A stretch of DNA of 64,000 nt, taken from assembly GCA_003313425.1 (NCBI GenBank), contig NHZP01000010.1, positions 806,001 to 870,000 on the forward strand. Direction: 5' to 3'. The stretch is from Pseudopyrenochaeta lycopersici (lineage: Eukaryota > Ascomycota > Dothideomycetes > Pleosporales > Pseudopyrenochaetaceae). The notes beneath the pieces were generated by a model. That model made no database searches. It saw only the letters and a program-made list of their open reading frames with translations, and was not told the origin of the DNA. The first letter of the stretch is position 1; each line of letters starts with the position of its first letter. Both the position numbers and the translations under genes were made by a program. Shown here in pieces: positions 1-11,290 of the stretch.

Positions 1-828
1 CTTCCCTAAAGATTTGAAGCTTGTGGGCCTGTGGGCAGGTTGTGCTGTAGGCAGTAGCTGTATCACCATCTCAGAGGGGTTGTACACGAAATTTTATGAT
101 TGGAACAAGGCGGTTGAGGATGCGAGAGGAAGGGAAGAATGATATCGGACAACAATTGGCACAACAAGCTATCGTACATGATAGAAACCAGTTCGTGTTT
201 GGTTTTATTTCCGTTGGGCGGTAAGGGTTTGCTTAAAGGGTACAAGCATGGCAAATTGAGTGTTGCATTTGGGACTTGGGTTTTCCGCAACTAGTATTCA
301 AGTATATTGATGAGAAGATAATGTAAACGGCATCTCTGCTCCGCCCACTAGCGTTCCTCCACAGCATTAGATTCATACCCGCTCTGTCGGGGCTTCGGAT
401 GTGCCTGCCACAACATGGAAAGGCTAGCCTGAATCAAGCCTGGACAATGTAACCTTCTCCAACCTCACCTCAACCCTCATGTTGCACACCTTTGCTTCTG
501 CTGCAACTTCGATGCACGTCCCCCTTCGTCCACATCATTCCACTTCTGCAAATTGACAGGCTAGGCTCTCGAATCATCAACTCTCGCCCGGTTGGTGGAT
601 AGTTCATGAACATATGTCATATCTCATACATTAGATGCATACATGCAGAAAAAACTAAAGTACATAAAGAGCGAACTACTGATTGGGTGCATAAGTAAAA
701 CAGTATCGCGAACAACTATAGGCCTACCAACTCCAGCGACATACCGAAATGTTTTGTTTTGTACAACAAGCGGCGCTTGTGTGGGTGAGGCGGCGATATT
801 GAAGCCCGAGTGAGCGCAATCATCATAT
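1..828. other. Intergenic, downstream of the C2H2 gene
   Basis: No open frame here has coding character or a recognisable domain. The right part is the expected 3' flank of the minus-strand zinc-finger gene that ends at 829. I see no repeat or RNA gene. Confidence 0.5.
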
Positions 829-2394
829 CTAAGGGCTCAGGCAACAAATCTTGCGGACCGCCTCTTCGGCATCATAAACGAAATCGCATTCCATCCTGCC
901 AGTTTTCGCTACCTTCTCTTGGAACTCCGGGTTGTCGTCCTCCTCCTCTTCGGGGTTGTAGTCACTGCCCACTTCCTTTTTCCAGTCTTTAAGCAACTTC
1001 TCAATGTGCTTCGGGTCGGATATTACCGAGGTGACTTGTCTGAGTGAGAACTTTGCGTTCCGACCGTCCTTCTTGCCTGGCCGATGAACGTGAGTGAATC
1101 CATGCGCCCAACAGTTGTCGTTACGGTTGAAGCTTTTCTCGCACATCAGACAGGGGAAGTCCTTGTTCGAGCAATGTGTTTTTCTGTGGCGCTGTCGATG
1201 CTCTGGCCGGCGGAACGGCTTTCCACAAATATCGGGATGGTCGTCTGGGATGTTGTCGTCGTCGTCCTCGTAAGGATACTTGCAGTACAACTTCTTGCGG
1301 GGTTGTTGATCCGTCCATTTCCACTTCATATCCTTGTCTTGGAACACATCGTCTATACGCGACTCATATCGTCCGTCTGCCCACCTCATTACGAATTGGG
1401 ACTTGGGCTTCTTCGTCTTCATCTTTCTCTTAGGCATACTGTTTAGTCGGGACTCCTTCTTCACTGACTTTCCTCCTGTAGGAGATATGTATATCGATCG
1501 CTTGAGGTTTCTCTCATCCTCCGATGATTCTGATTTGCGCTTTACCCAAGCTGGGCTTGACTCTCGCTTGAACACGACTTCTTCTGGGGAAGGCGAGAGC
1601 GGTACATCTGCATTATCGTACGAGTCCGTGTCCATATCAACCTCCCCATCGACTTGGATATAGTCTCCACCAAGCATAGCCTCACCTGGTGCTATGGTCG
1701 AGTTGGCGATATTCTGCATTGGAAGGATTTGGGAGTTCCAAAGTGGCGGTAGAGATGCCGTAAGATTCATGTTGAGGCTATTTTCATCTAGGTGACTTCC
1801 AAAGCTCGTGTAGTCCGTGGTTGAAGAGGAGTCGCACCACGGATGGGTTGCAGCGGCTGCCGTCACCTCCAGTCCGATGTAGGGCGCTGCCTGTGGTTGT
1901 AAGTAACTCTCATGGAAATGGAGGCCTTCGTTGGTCCTTATTGGTAAGCTTTGCTCCATATGATTCGCAGTGCCCGGAAATTGCCATTGTTCCTGCAAGG
2001 GTTCATCAAAGTTGGATGCTTTCATTTGGTATTCGAGTGGAATCATGTGAAGGGACTGTGTATGACTCAGCTCAAGAGTGCTTGTGTCGAAGCTATCGGC
2101 GCTGAACGGGCTCCGTCCGCAGATCGGGGTTGGCGGCATTGAGTAGTCGGATGAATACGTGGTAAAGGACGATAGCGACAATGATGATACATCCGAGTTT
2201 CTTCGGGCGTCCATATTGTAAGGAGACTGCGGTGCCAGAAGCCCCGACGAAGGAGCTGCAGCTGGCGACATGTGGAAGGTGTCCTTGGAGCTTCCTTGAT
2301 ACAGCGTCGATCTTGAGCTCATTCTGCTGCAGCGGTCGCAAGGCTCAGAACTGCAATGACATGTAAGCTGATGCATAGCTTTTGACTGAAGCAA
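829..2394 (-). CDS. C2H2 zinc-finger transcription factor
   Basis: This is a probable nuclear DNA-binding regulator. The open frame gives 521 residues: a long Ser/Thr/Pro-rich low-complexity N-terminus with many potential phosphosites, a basic patch (about 320-332, KRKMKTKKPK), then two adjacent C2H2 fingers near the C-terminus. Finger 2 is canonical (C415, C418, H431, H435). Finger 1 has H403 and H407 at normal spacing, but its two cysteines (C371, C390) are separated by 18 residues with an acidic insert. The layout (C-terminal finger pair, disordered N-terminus) resembles fungal developmental regulators such as BrlA, but I cannot assign orthology. The start is uncertain: a plausible intron at 2351-2412 (donor GTCAGT, acceptor TTGCAG) would replace residues 1-15 with an upstream exon ending in CRSCAIGHRT, in frame back to an ATG at 2678, giving a Cys-rich N-terminus (CRSC...CDRC). 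Confidence 0.82.
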   Translation of the reverse strand: MLQSKAMHQLTCHCSSEPCDRCSRMSSRSTLYQGSSKDTFHMSPAAAPSSGLLAPQSPYNMDARRNSDVSSLSLSSFTTYSSDYSMPPTPICGRSPFSADSFDTSTLELSHTQSLHMIPLEYQMKASNFDEPLQEQWQFPGTANHMEQSLPIRTNEGLHFHESYLQPQAAPYIGLEVTAAAATHPWCDSSSTTDYTSFGSHLDENSLNMNLTASLPPLWNSQILPMQNIANSTIAPGEAMLGGDYIQVDGEVDMDTDSYDNADVPLSPSPEEVVFKRESSPAWVKRKSESSEDERNLKRSIYISPTGGKSVKKESRLNSMPKRKMKTKKPKSQFVMRWADGRYESRIDDVFQDKDMKWKWTDQQPRKKLYCKYPYEDDDDNIPDDHPDICGKPFRRPEHRQRHRKTHCSNKDFPCLMCEKSFNRNDNCWAHGFTHVHRPGKKDGRNAKFSLRQVTSVISDPKHIEKLLKDWKKEVGSDYNPEEEEDDNPEFQEKVAKTGRMECDFVYDAEEAVRKICCLSP

Positions 2395-5300
2395 GTATTA
2401 CGAGAGACTGACGTACGGTGACCTATCGCACAGGAACGACACAAATAAGCGGCGCTGAAGCTGGACAGACGAAGAAACTGTGATCTCAACCGGTGAATGA
2501 AGGGATAAACAGGAGAAGGAGGGCAGGCTTTTGAATCAGGGTCCACAACGAAGTCGAAGGATTCCGGCAGTGGCGATGAGATGCAGAAGCTTTGACTAGA
2601 CTCTGTGGAACATATTACAACCTGGATGCGCGGTCGCGAACGCGATGAGGCAGGGCGTTGGAATGGCGTGTGATGCATTCAACCGTATCAACGGAACTCG
2701 ATCAGAAGCAAAGGACAATCGTTCGAATTGCGAAGTAACTGCAAGGGGAAACCAAACCATCAACCAGCGCTTCTCAGATCGGTGATAGTCGAACACGGCA
2801 GATCGAAGAACTTCGCAAGGCCAAAGATCTTACACGGCCTGGCGTACCTAAAGTACACAAAAAAACAGCCTTGCAGACAGCTTAGCAACGACTACGGTGG
2901 GTGTCTCATGGGTCTTTCTCGCATTGTAACGTCAGCCTCTGGCGAACGCCTCTTCTTTGGGATGGAACCCTATCGTGGGGAAGTGCTATGCCAACAGCCA
3001 CTGCGAGGTCAGCTCGTCTCACATTACGCCTTTTCCTCTAAGTTCAAGCAGTTGCAGGCGACGGTCTCACACTAACGTCTCTGGGCCAGCATGCTATTCT
3101 CTGCACATGTCCAAGAGCTTCGCATCAATCGTTACGCGAGACGTCTTCGAACCCACTGTAAACGTTCTCCACTCATCCCAGGAATGTTCTTTCAAAGTAG
3201 TATTCACCTCAATGAGGCCTAGACGGTGGAGAAACGACTGCCAAGAGCGTTGCACGAAGTAGCATCCTAGCCCAGTAGGGACACGCAGTCTAGCCGCTTC
3301 ACATATAACGATACCATCTGCTGCATATGCTATCCGGCTAGACCAGGACTTGACATTTCGCACTACAGGTCCATTCTCATTGGGTTCAGTACAACTCGGT
3401 CTCCAGCAGATTGGAGTCCAATATGTCTGTGATCGCTGCAGTCTCAAAACCAAGACGCTTAGCTTCTGAAGACTGGAACTTCAGCGATCTATGCTATCAT
3501 AATCTTGCTGACTTGGGTGAGACCATTTGGTCAGCTCTCAATTGTTTTCCGAGAGGAGAGCAATGGGGCAGGGGCGTGCTGGGGCACTATGTAACACAGC
3601 AGCGAGCCTGCATGGATCGGACGAGGTTCATTTCGATCACCGCAAACTCTCCGGACCTGATCGCGCCAGCGGTGATTGGCTTGTTCTGAATCTGCTATTC
3701 CCTGTAGAGAATGCAAATATGATAGGTAAACGCTGGAGTTTCCGTTGCTAACTTGGCCACTCAATTTTGCGACATCGGCGCCTCGTCTTAATTGCAGAGT
3801 TTCTGCGCCGTGGCTGGAAAGTCTTTGTCGCTCGAATCAAGGTGCTTATGATTAAGAGTACAAAATGCGCAGCCATATCGAACATATTGGTTTCTTTTGA
3901 CCAGACATACCGGACCTCGTGAACGGGTACCTGCCTTCCCGGTCCTTCATCGATCAAGATACTGTGAGCATCCGTTGCTAGCCAACAAGATAGGACTGTT
4001 TCATTAGGCGCACAGTACGGAAGGATTTGCTCAACGGTGAGGAGATAGGCGCGAACCAAACGCTGAACATCCGCCGGTATGGATCACCAATATTACTATC
4101 GTGCTACCATCACCACTCCTCTTCATCACGAGTCACACAGACTGGCTCCACAGTGAAAATGACGTGCAGACTCTCACTAGAAAACATTGGATGAGCCCAA
4201 CAGTAGCGCTACGATGTTCTGCAGGCCAAGCCATTGCGGAGCGTGTGAGGCTACTGCTTCTCGCTCGTGTGACCCTCTTGAGGCCGAAGCAGGAGTACTT
4301 GCACGAACTGGCAGACATTTCAGACAGGGCTTGCCCGTTTAGAGTAGAAGCAGAAAATGACCTGGATATGAGAGGCTCTTGACCTTGGCTTACGGCTTGA
4401 GATCATGCGGGCTTGAGCGCATTGATACCGTCGGTTACGCTCGTGGTTGACTTCAGCTTCATATACGTGGTCATGAAAAGAGGTCCTGAGCATGGCAACT
4501 GAAAATCGATGTCTCATTCTTGCTTCAAACGTAACGGTACTCGTCTCGCGCGCCACTACTCCGAACTGGTCCAGCGCAACAAAGATCCCACAGGATTTTG
4601 GGTAGCCCCTGTCCATGCACGTCAGTCGTTGCCTACCGTTCGTGTCCGCGGGTTCGATGGATTCTCCACAATTGAGCTTCATCCAGCGCGTCAAACTCGC
4701 GTATTGGAAACAGGGGCAGCAATCACTTGTCGTTCGATTAGGTTTCCTCATCTCCTAGGTACGTCACAGACAATGACAAGATACACGCGGAATACATTGA
4801 CTGGACACTGTGTGGAACTCGGTTAACTGTCTTCATTCCAGTCTTCCATGCAAAGCGTGGGCAACATGACAGCTTCCAGACCACCCTGGGCCAGCTCACA
4901 ATGTAAGAGCATACTATGAGAGAGGTGAGTGCTTTCGTAAGCCTCAGTGTTCAACACCCGATACTCGATGCACACTGGCGGGTAACTCAAACAGCAGAAC
5001 ACACCCTGATTAGGGAGGCATGGTTCTCCCAAGATTTCACTCGTCGACACTCGATGGCTGCACAAAAGGCACCATCTCCAACAGTAGTAAAGATCTTCTA
5101 ACATCTCTTTCGGCCCTATACTGATCGGTGCACAAAAACAGAGATGCAACTTGCATACCCTTCATCTCAGCAAGGGCAACTGGTGAACCGTGAGTGCGCA
5201 TCAAGTCAATATACCATGTACCCACTGCACAGCGTTTGGTTGTACCTCCGGCGGCAGCAGCGCTGAGGAAGCTCGGTGAGATCCGGCTTCAGAGTGGCTA

Positions 5301-8300
5301 TCTTCGGGAATTATTCTGTGTTTGGACGGTTGGCTGCGAAGTTGTCGCAGGATAGTGCTGGCGCTCTGGGCTTGAAGCAGGTACCAGTACACAGCATCGA
5401 CGGTTCCATCTGCAGCTGAGAACGGGGCAGCGTATTGTCGTTGCACCTGCGGGCCGTTGGAGCTTGGAAGTTGAGTGCCCGCGGATCCGTAGATCCGCAT
5501 ATCTTGTGGAGAATTTGGTGGTCCAGGTAGAGACTTTCGCTTCCGTCCACAATTCTTCGTTTGATCGTGGCCAAAATGCGCTCTGGAAGCATTCCACAGT
5601 TCGAATCCGACGGGCATCCAACAAACCTCGTTTGGAACTTCCTCCCCAGCAACACTGTGGCCACTTGGGCCTTTACCTATCAGCTTGTTGCACGAAAGCA
5701 CAATGATGGGCTCAGCAGAGTCAGGAGAGCGTGCCTAATGATGGCCCACGAGGCGCTTCGAGAACAGCGCCTCGGATGATTCACGCGCATCCTCAGGATC
5801 ACGGGTTTCAGTAGGGAACCTGTTTCCCTCTTTGTTCGTTCTTGCCGCTCTAGCAGATTGGGCTGATCATTGGGTCGGATCGGGTTTCGGCGAGTTCTTC
5901 GTACCTGAAAACTGAGCCCGCGTCGAAGGCACTTCGTTAACGCATAATCGCATGATTGAACACGAGTGCGGGACAGGTCTGAGAGATCTTGGCCAGGATT
6001 CGATGACTGGATATGGATATATGGCGATTTAGGCTGCGATGTGAGTGTGCTGCGTCAAAACGGCGAGTGGGATGACCGTTTTGTGTCGCCACACCAGAAT
6101 GTTTTCTCAGACAAACAAGCTTACTGACCGTTGAAGGTCTCTTTACTCAGAATATTTGGCCAAAACATAGTCAATCATCGGTACTCTCGCATCGAGATTG
6201 CCGCCCGAACCGTTCACGCAAAATCAGCCCTAGGCGTACCCGTACATCTGTCTCAAAGCCGCAGAGGCAGAACGCAGTTCTTGAGATGCGAACCTGCAGT
6301 GCTACGACCTCTCCAATTAATTGAAAGTTCCAATAACAAGGCCACGTACCGCTTTTAAATCCTAAACGGTGAAATGGAGGCCGCCACATTACAGAATTCA
6401 GGCACCTGACGCCAACGAGATAAATTCCACACCTTTTGCGCTTTTGGAATGCCGTGCAAAGTAGCGAAAGAATCTCAACAGGCCATTTTGAGTCATAGAT
6501 GCTGCGTTCCAAATGTGCTAGTAGAAGTGACTCTACAAGCTGCGGCTGGCTGACCCTATCCCCTATTTCTCTTTCAATGTTTGGAGTAGTAAATGGAAAT
6601 TTTAGCGTCGAAACCTCATGATCCAGTGGCACACTACAATGACTGCGCACCAAAAAAACACGCACAAGCTTGTACTGACTCCGGAACTTGTCTTTGAGCA
6701 TCGACATTCCCAATTTTGTGTCTACTAAACCTCGCTGTTGTGCCAGTTCCTGAAATAACTCAGGATGATCTGCAAACACCTTCAGACCATTACGGGGACT
6801 AAACCATAATCACAGAACCGATGACATTGCAATGGCAATACCGACGTCCCTATTCAGTTCATCAGTATCATACATTGCGTCTCAGCTCTTCGCAACGTCG
6901 ATTGCACCCGCACGTATTCCGAGGCCAGATGCTTTTCATACTCACATATTCTCAAGTAGCGTTTCAAAACACTCCCAATGGCGAGATGTCCGAAAGTCAA
7001 TGTAGGTGATTTACCGGTACCGTATCCTCGTCGACGAGTGTCAAATCTTGACACAGACACTGTCAAATACAACCGCCCCCTCCCGCTCTAACGCAGTCGT
7101 TTCGATAGACGTCGCGTTTCATGGATCCCGTCGATCATAGCTATGCGTAAACGCGCGGTTCGCAAATTACAGGCCCAAGACTTTTTGTTAATCAGCACTA
7201 GCGTCGAGAAGCAATCGATGACATTTGCTTCATCAAACCAAGTTTGAAGGTGCATCGACGCGACGGTATGCAGGGAAGTTGGCTTTACATCACCGTGTAG
7301 CATCCACTCTATCTCTCTATCCTGGAGCATCATCAAACTCCCTTCCTTCCTACCTACCTAGGCCCGCTCCCTCACTTTGAGTCTTGAATCACACCATACA
7401 CACACTCGACACAAACCAGCACCTTCCCTAGCACCACCCATCTGCACAAACCCACCAACCAAACCACCCACACATAGAGCGTCATGATATGCACACGCAC
7501 TCCTTCACTCAATCCTTCACACGCAAGAATTCCTTCCATGTCCCCATCACCAACCGTCACCGCAATATGACGCTTATTGAGCCAAGTACACCCACACAAC
7601 ACGCCATAGAGACGCCCAGCACGCGCCCAGCACCCGGCCTCTCCACAACGGGCAATCCGCCCGGCCAACCCCCCTTTCGTCCTCAGGCTGGCATCGGCAA
7701 ATTGACCGTCCGTTACCCGTCCCTGTACCCTTACCTCATACTTCGTTCCTTCTTCTCCCGGTGGTGCAATTACGAGATTTGCGCACTAATTAAGACCGGC
7801 GCAAGCGTTGCTGCGCTAATGAGGGAAAAGGCCGCTGCTAACCACACCCCCACGTCAATACACAACTTGGGCCATTTGTGGGTTATCGTGGGGATGGCGT
7901 TTATTCGATGAGTGTGGTTTTCGCGGAGCGCAAAGGAAGCGTTGTGATAGGGCGGGTGAGGATGTGTTGTTCAACTGATCGCTGCGGTGTGCGCAAGGCA
8001 CTGGTCAGAGTGTTGCGTGGCGCTTTGGGCTTGCGTGTTTTATTTTGATAGATTTGGGTTTGCTGGAGCTGTAGCTTTGAAGGTAGTGGATACGCTGGTG
8101 CGGTGAAGTTATTGTGAACTGGCATGATTCGTTGTGGGTAAGTGGAGAGTTCATCTGTAGTTAGCTTGCAGTGTACTTCAGTCGAAACTCAAGCATAATA
8201 GATAGCAAAGCGAATTCTTTGGAAAACCTCTTGTATTATTCATTACGCGACCCTGTCGTGCGCTGAAGATATCAGAGAATAGAGCAGACCGGATAATGAT

Positions 8301-8537
8301 GCGATGCGATAGATGCGAAATCGTATAGATGCTCCAAACTCCGCTCCAAAGTAGAAAGAAATAAGTGGACAATGCAAATCTATCAAATAACCATCCCATG
8401 CAATGAGCGAGAAAAAGCATGGAGCCATCCGAGGGCTCTTACATGACAAAACGCCGGAAAATGCGGTATACACAGTGTACAAAACCCAATGCTTTGAATA
8501 TGGACAATGTGAAGTGAAGGCGGATGCAAATATGGTA
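2395..8537. other. About 6 kb with no convincing gene
   Basis: Apart from the possible first exon of the C2H2 gene (2413-2678), only short, overlapping open frames without recognisable domains or credible splice joins are present on either strand. The longest is about 200 codons on the minus strand (6171-6779); it opens on GTG, its first ATG is near 6707, and I recognise no family in it. Pyrimidine- and CCACC-rich sequence at about 7340-7480 looks like promoter or UTR sequence. About 8160-8537 should be the 3' flank of the gene at 8538. The rest is best read as a long upstream regulatory/leader region of the C2H2 gene, or as decayed sequence. Confidence 0.4.
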
Positions 8538-9667
8538 TTAATCGGGCCTGGCGAGAATCGCAGCGATGGCGTCACAGGGAGCGCAGGGCTGGACTTTTCG
8601 TTTTGGCTGTTCGGGAGGGCATTCACAGGGCGCTTCCGCTGCTGCAAAGACAGACACGCGTCGAGCCTGTGTCAAGCCGGGGGCGTCGGCTGCTAGGAAT
8701 ACTGATTCACGTCTCTCGAACTGCGGCGTGCATGTATCGTCGTTGGCCACAAAAACTGAGGGCCGGCGCGAGAAGTGGCCAGCACTCGGCGCGTCGTCAC
8801 ATGAAGGGAACGCGGTGCCCCAGAACGGCAGCTTTGGCGGTGTGCCCTGGCCATCATAGGGTACGTAAATCGAACCGCCACGAGGCCTCAGGAATGGGCT
8901 TGGGTCATCGAAATCATCGAGCGGAGATTCATTCGCGCTCCTGTCCGACTCTTCCTTTGTCATTTCGAGGTGCGATTTCGCCAATGCTAATTCGAGCTCT
9001 TCTGGTGAGAATGGTTGTGACGCGTTGCGGGTGCGGTCGGACCCGGTCCCTGGGCGTGACGACTGTCTGACTGAGCTTGAGCGGCGGTTGCCGATGGACG
9101 ACTGTTTTCGGCGAGCGTCGCGAGGGTCTTCTGTGGGGTTACGAGAGAGGCCGACTATGGCCGATTAGCACGCGTCCAAAGCAGCAGGGGTCGGGAGAAC
9201 AAACCATTGAGAACATCGCCCTCGTCGTCGCTTGCCTCCCTGATATTGGCGGGCCTGTCGTCACCGGCAATGCTCGCGCCAATGCCACTGTCCACCCACT
9301 CTTCGGTGTCGTAGTCGCTCGAGAAGCTGGATCTCCGGCTGCGGTGCATGCTGCGGCTGCGGCTCCGCCTGCTCCTGAAGCTGCCTCGACGACTTGGCAT
9401 ACGGCTTCCCATTGGGGAGTACAGGCTGGCATTGCTGCGACGACGCCATGCTGTCTTGAAGCTGAAGGCCTCGAGGCACTTCTTGTGCTCAGGATCGACA
9501 GGGCGGCGGTACTTTAGCGGTGGCATCTTCTCGCCAGGCTGGTAGAAGTCGCTTTCTGGTAGTGCGCACTTGGCACTTTTGCCAGACTTGAACTTGCTGA
9601 GGGGACCGCCATCCTCTGGCGAGCCGGTCAAGACGCGCCGTAGACGGGTACGTAGCTGGCCTGGCAT
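8538..9667 (-). CDS. Conserved fungal hypothetical protein, Ser/Arg-rich
   Basis: Two exons, complement(join(8538..9154, 9205..9667)), give 359 residues. The 50 bp intron has donor GTTTGT and acceptor CATAG and restores one frame. The ATG at 9667 begins MPGQLRTRL; an open stretch upstream to 9838 looks like 5' leader. A conserved-looking core (DFYQPGEKMPPLKYRRPVD) is followed by a very Arg/Ser-rich block (SRRGSFRSRRSRSRSM-type), an acidic Asp/Glu stretch, and a C-terminal part with repeated R-R/V-S/E-S-V-F motifs (RRPSVFVA, RRESVFLA, ARRVSVFA) that look like basophilic-kinase phosphorylation sites. There are no transmembrane segments and no known catalytic motif. I believe relatives exist widely in Pleosporales as hypothetical proteins, but I cannot name a function. 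Confidence 0.8.
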
Positions 9668-11290
9668 GGTGAAGGATGTGGGAGGGGAGATTGAATGGTT
9701 GTGGCCAGCGTGGGTGGTGTCGAACGTTAAAGTGTTGTTGGCGGGCGGAGTGTTGTTGAGAAGGAAAGGTGCAGGCGGCGATTGCAAGGCCGGTTGGTAG
9801 GCTGGCGGGAGGGTGAGGCTGATATGGATCGGACACACGGACGCTCCAGTGGGTCGGGCGGTAATGCCAATTCTGGCGGTGGGCTGGCGGCAGGCGAAGT
9901 TGGGAGTGGCCGAAACAGCACTGGTACGTACGAGTCGTCAGGCACTTAGTCCCGGTGTCGAGCAGCTGGGGAAAAGGTGGGATGTAAATGGCCCACGCAG
10001 GCGGCTGAAACCCAGCGCAGCACTAGAATAAAACGCGGAGAAGGCAAAGCTTGGTGCGGCACACTCGTCGACGCGAGGTCTTGGGAGCGACGGAATTCGC
10101 TGCAACGCTGGGCCGACGAGGGGGGTCAGCGGGCGGGTTGGGATGGCCCCATTATGTTCTGCAGCAGAATTCTTCTGGAAGCAGGCGACGGTAAGCGCAA
10201 GAGGCGGCGTGAAGGTGTTGGGCAACGATCGGCCGAGGGAAGTTTTTAATGGATGGCACTGCTCGCGGTGTGGGCCCAGACGCTGGATGGACGAGCGCTA
10301 GAGGCGTGTTGGAGCAGCAAATGCCGTTGGGGGTCGCATCCGTGGCTCGCCACCATGATAATTCGCGCAAACGGGCGCCCATTTGCTGACAGTCGGGAGC
10401 CATGCGCGGCGATACGGAAGCTGGTTAGGAGAGTGTTGAGAAGCCGGCTGGAAAAGCCAGCATGCCATGCCCTCAGCGCTCGGCTGCCATGGCTGTCAGT
10501 CTTGAGCCTCACGTGAGGGCATCCTTACTCGCCTTGCTCGGTCGGCACACACCGCATGTTTCTCTCAAGACGGCCTTTGTCCCGCCAAACTGCTGTCAGG
10601 ATCTGACAACTCCGCCGTCAAGCTTCGATCCTCAGCTGCTCGCAGCCCGCCATGCACCATGCGCGCTGTGACTGCCTGCCTTGGTCATGCGCTGCGATTC
10701 TGTTCCAAGTGTGGGGTAGCCGTCGAGTAGCCCATCGGTGAGGTCATCAGCTTCGCGGGGGCTGCTCAGCATTCGTATTGCGACAAATTGCATGCTAACT
10801 CTGCGAGAGTGCGACACGGGAATTGCATCGTGCCTGATCAAATAGCTGCTCTGCAGGCGCCGACTGTCTCCCGTCACCATCTTCACGACATCACGGCACT
10901 GCAGCCGATGTTGTGCCGACCAGCTTCAGACAGCAATGCATGACGACCATGACCATGACCCTGCGCAATCATTGCACGCATTGGCTTTGTACACAGAAAA
11001 CGCAGCTTCAGAGGTACAGCATGGGGAATTGAGGCGTATCCTTTGTGGCTCGACGGACTCACAAAGGCTTCTCATTGGAAGCCGTCACTTAGCTTCCTGC
11101 AGCTACCCTAATTTATGACGTTGCTGAATAGCTGCTCCAAACGATGATGCTATGAGACCGCAAAGAGCTGTGCCCTGCTTTCACTTGATATCTCCCTACA
11201 TTTGAACTGATCCTGTCAACAAATTTTTTTGGGAGGATTGTAGCCTGGTTCTTTTGATCTCACATTGCATCACAAGGTAACATCAGGAAA
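9668..11290. other. Divergent intergenic region
   Basis: This is the shared upstream region of the minus-strand gene starting at 9667 and the plus-strand gene starting near 11291. No frame inside it has coding character. The left half is GC-rich and the right half, nearer 11.2 kb, is more AT-rich. I see no repeat. Confidence 0.45.

Noticed and set aside
5594..5615. GTTCGAATCC sequence resembling a tRNA B box
   Set aside because: No matching A box, acceptor stem or anticodon stem can be folded around it.
6171..6779. Minus-strand frame of about 200 codons
   Set aside because: It begins on GTG, its first ATG lies about 24 codons inside, I find no recognised family and no splice partner. It is kept only as a doubtful remnant in the gap description.
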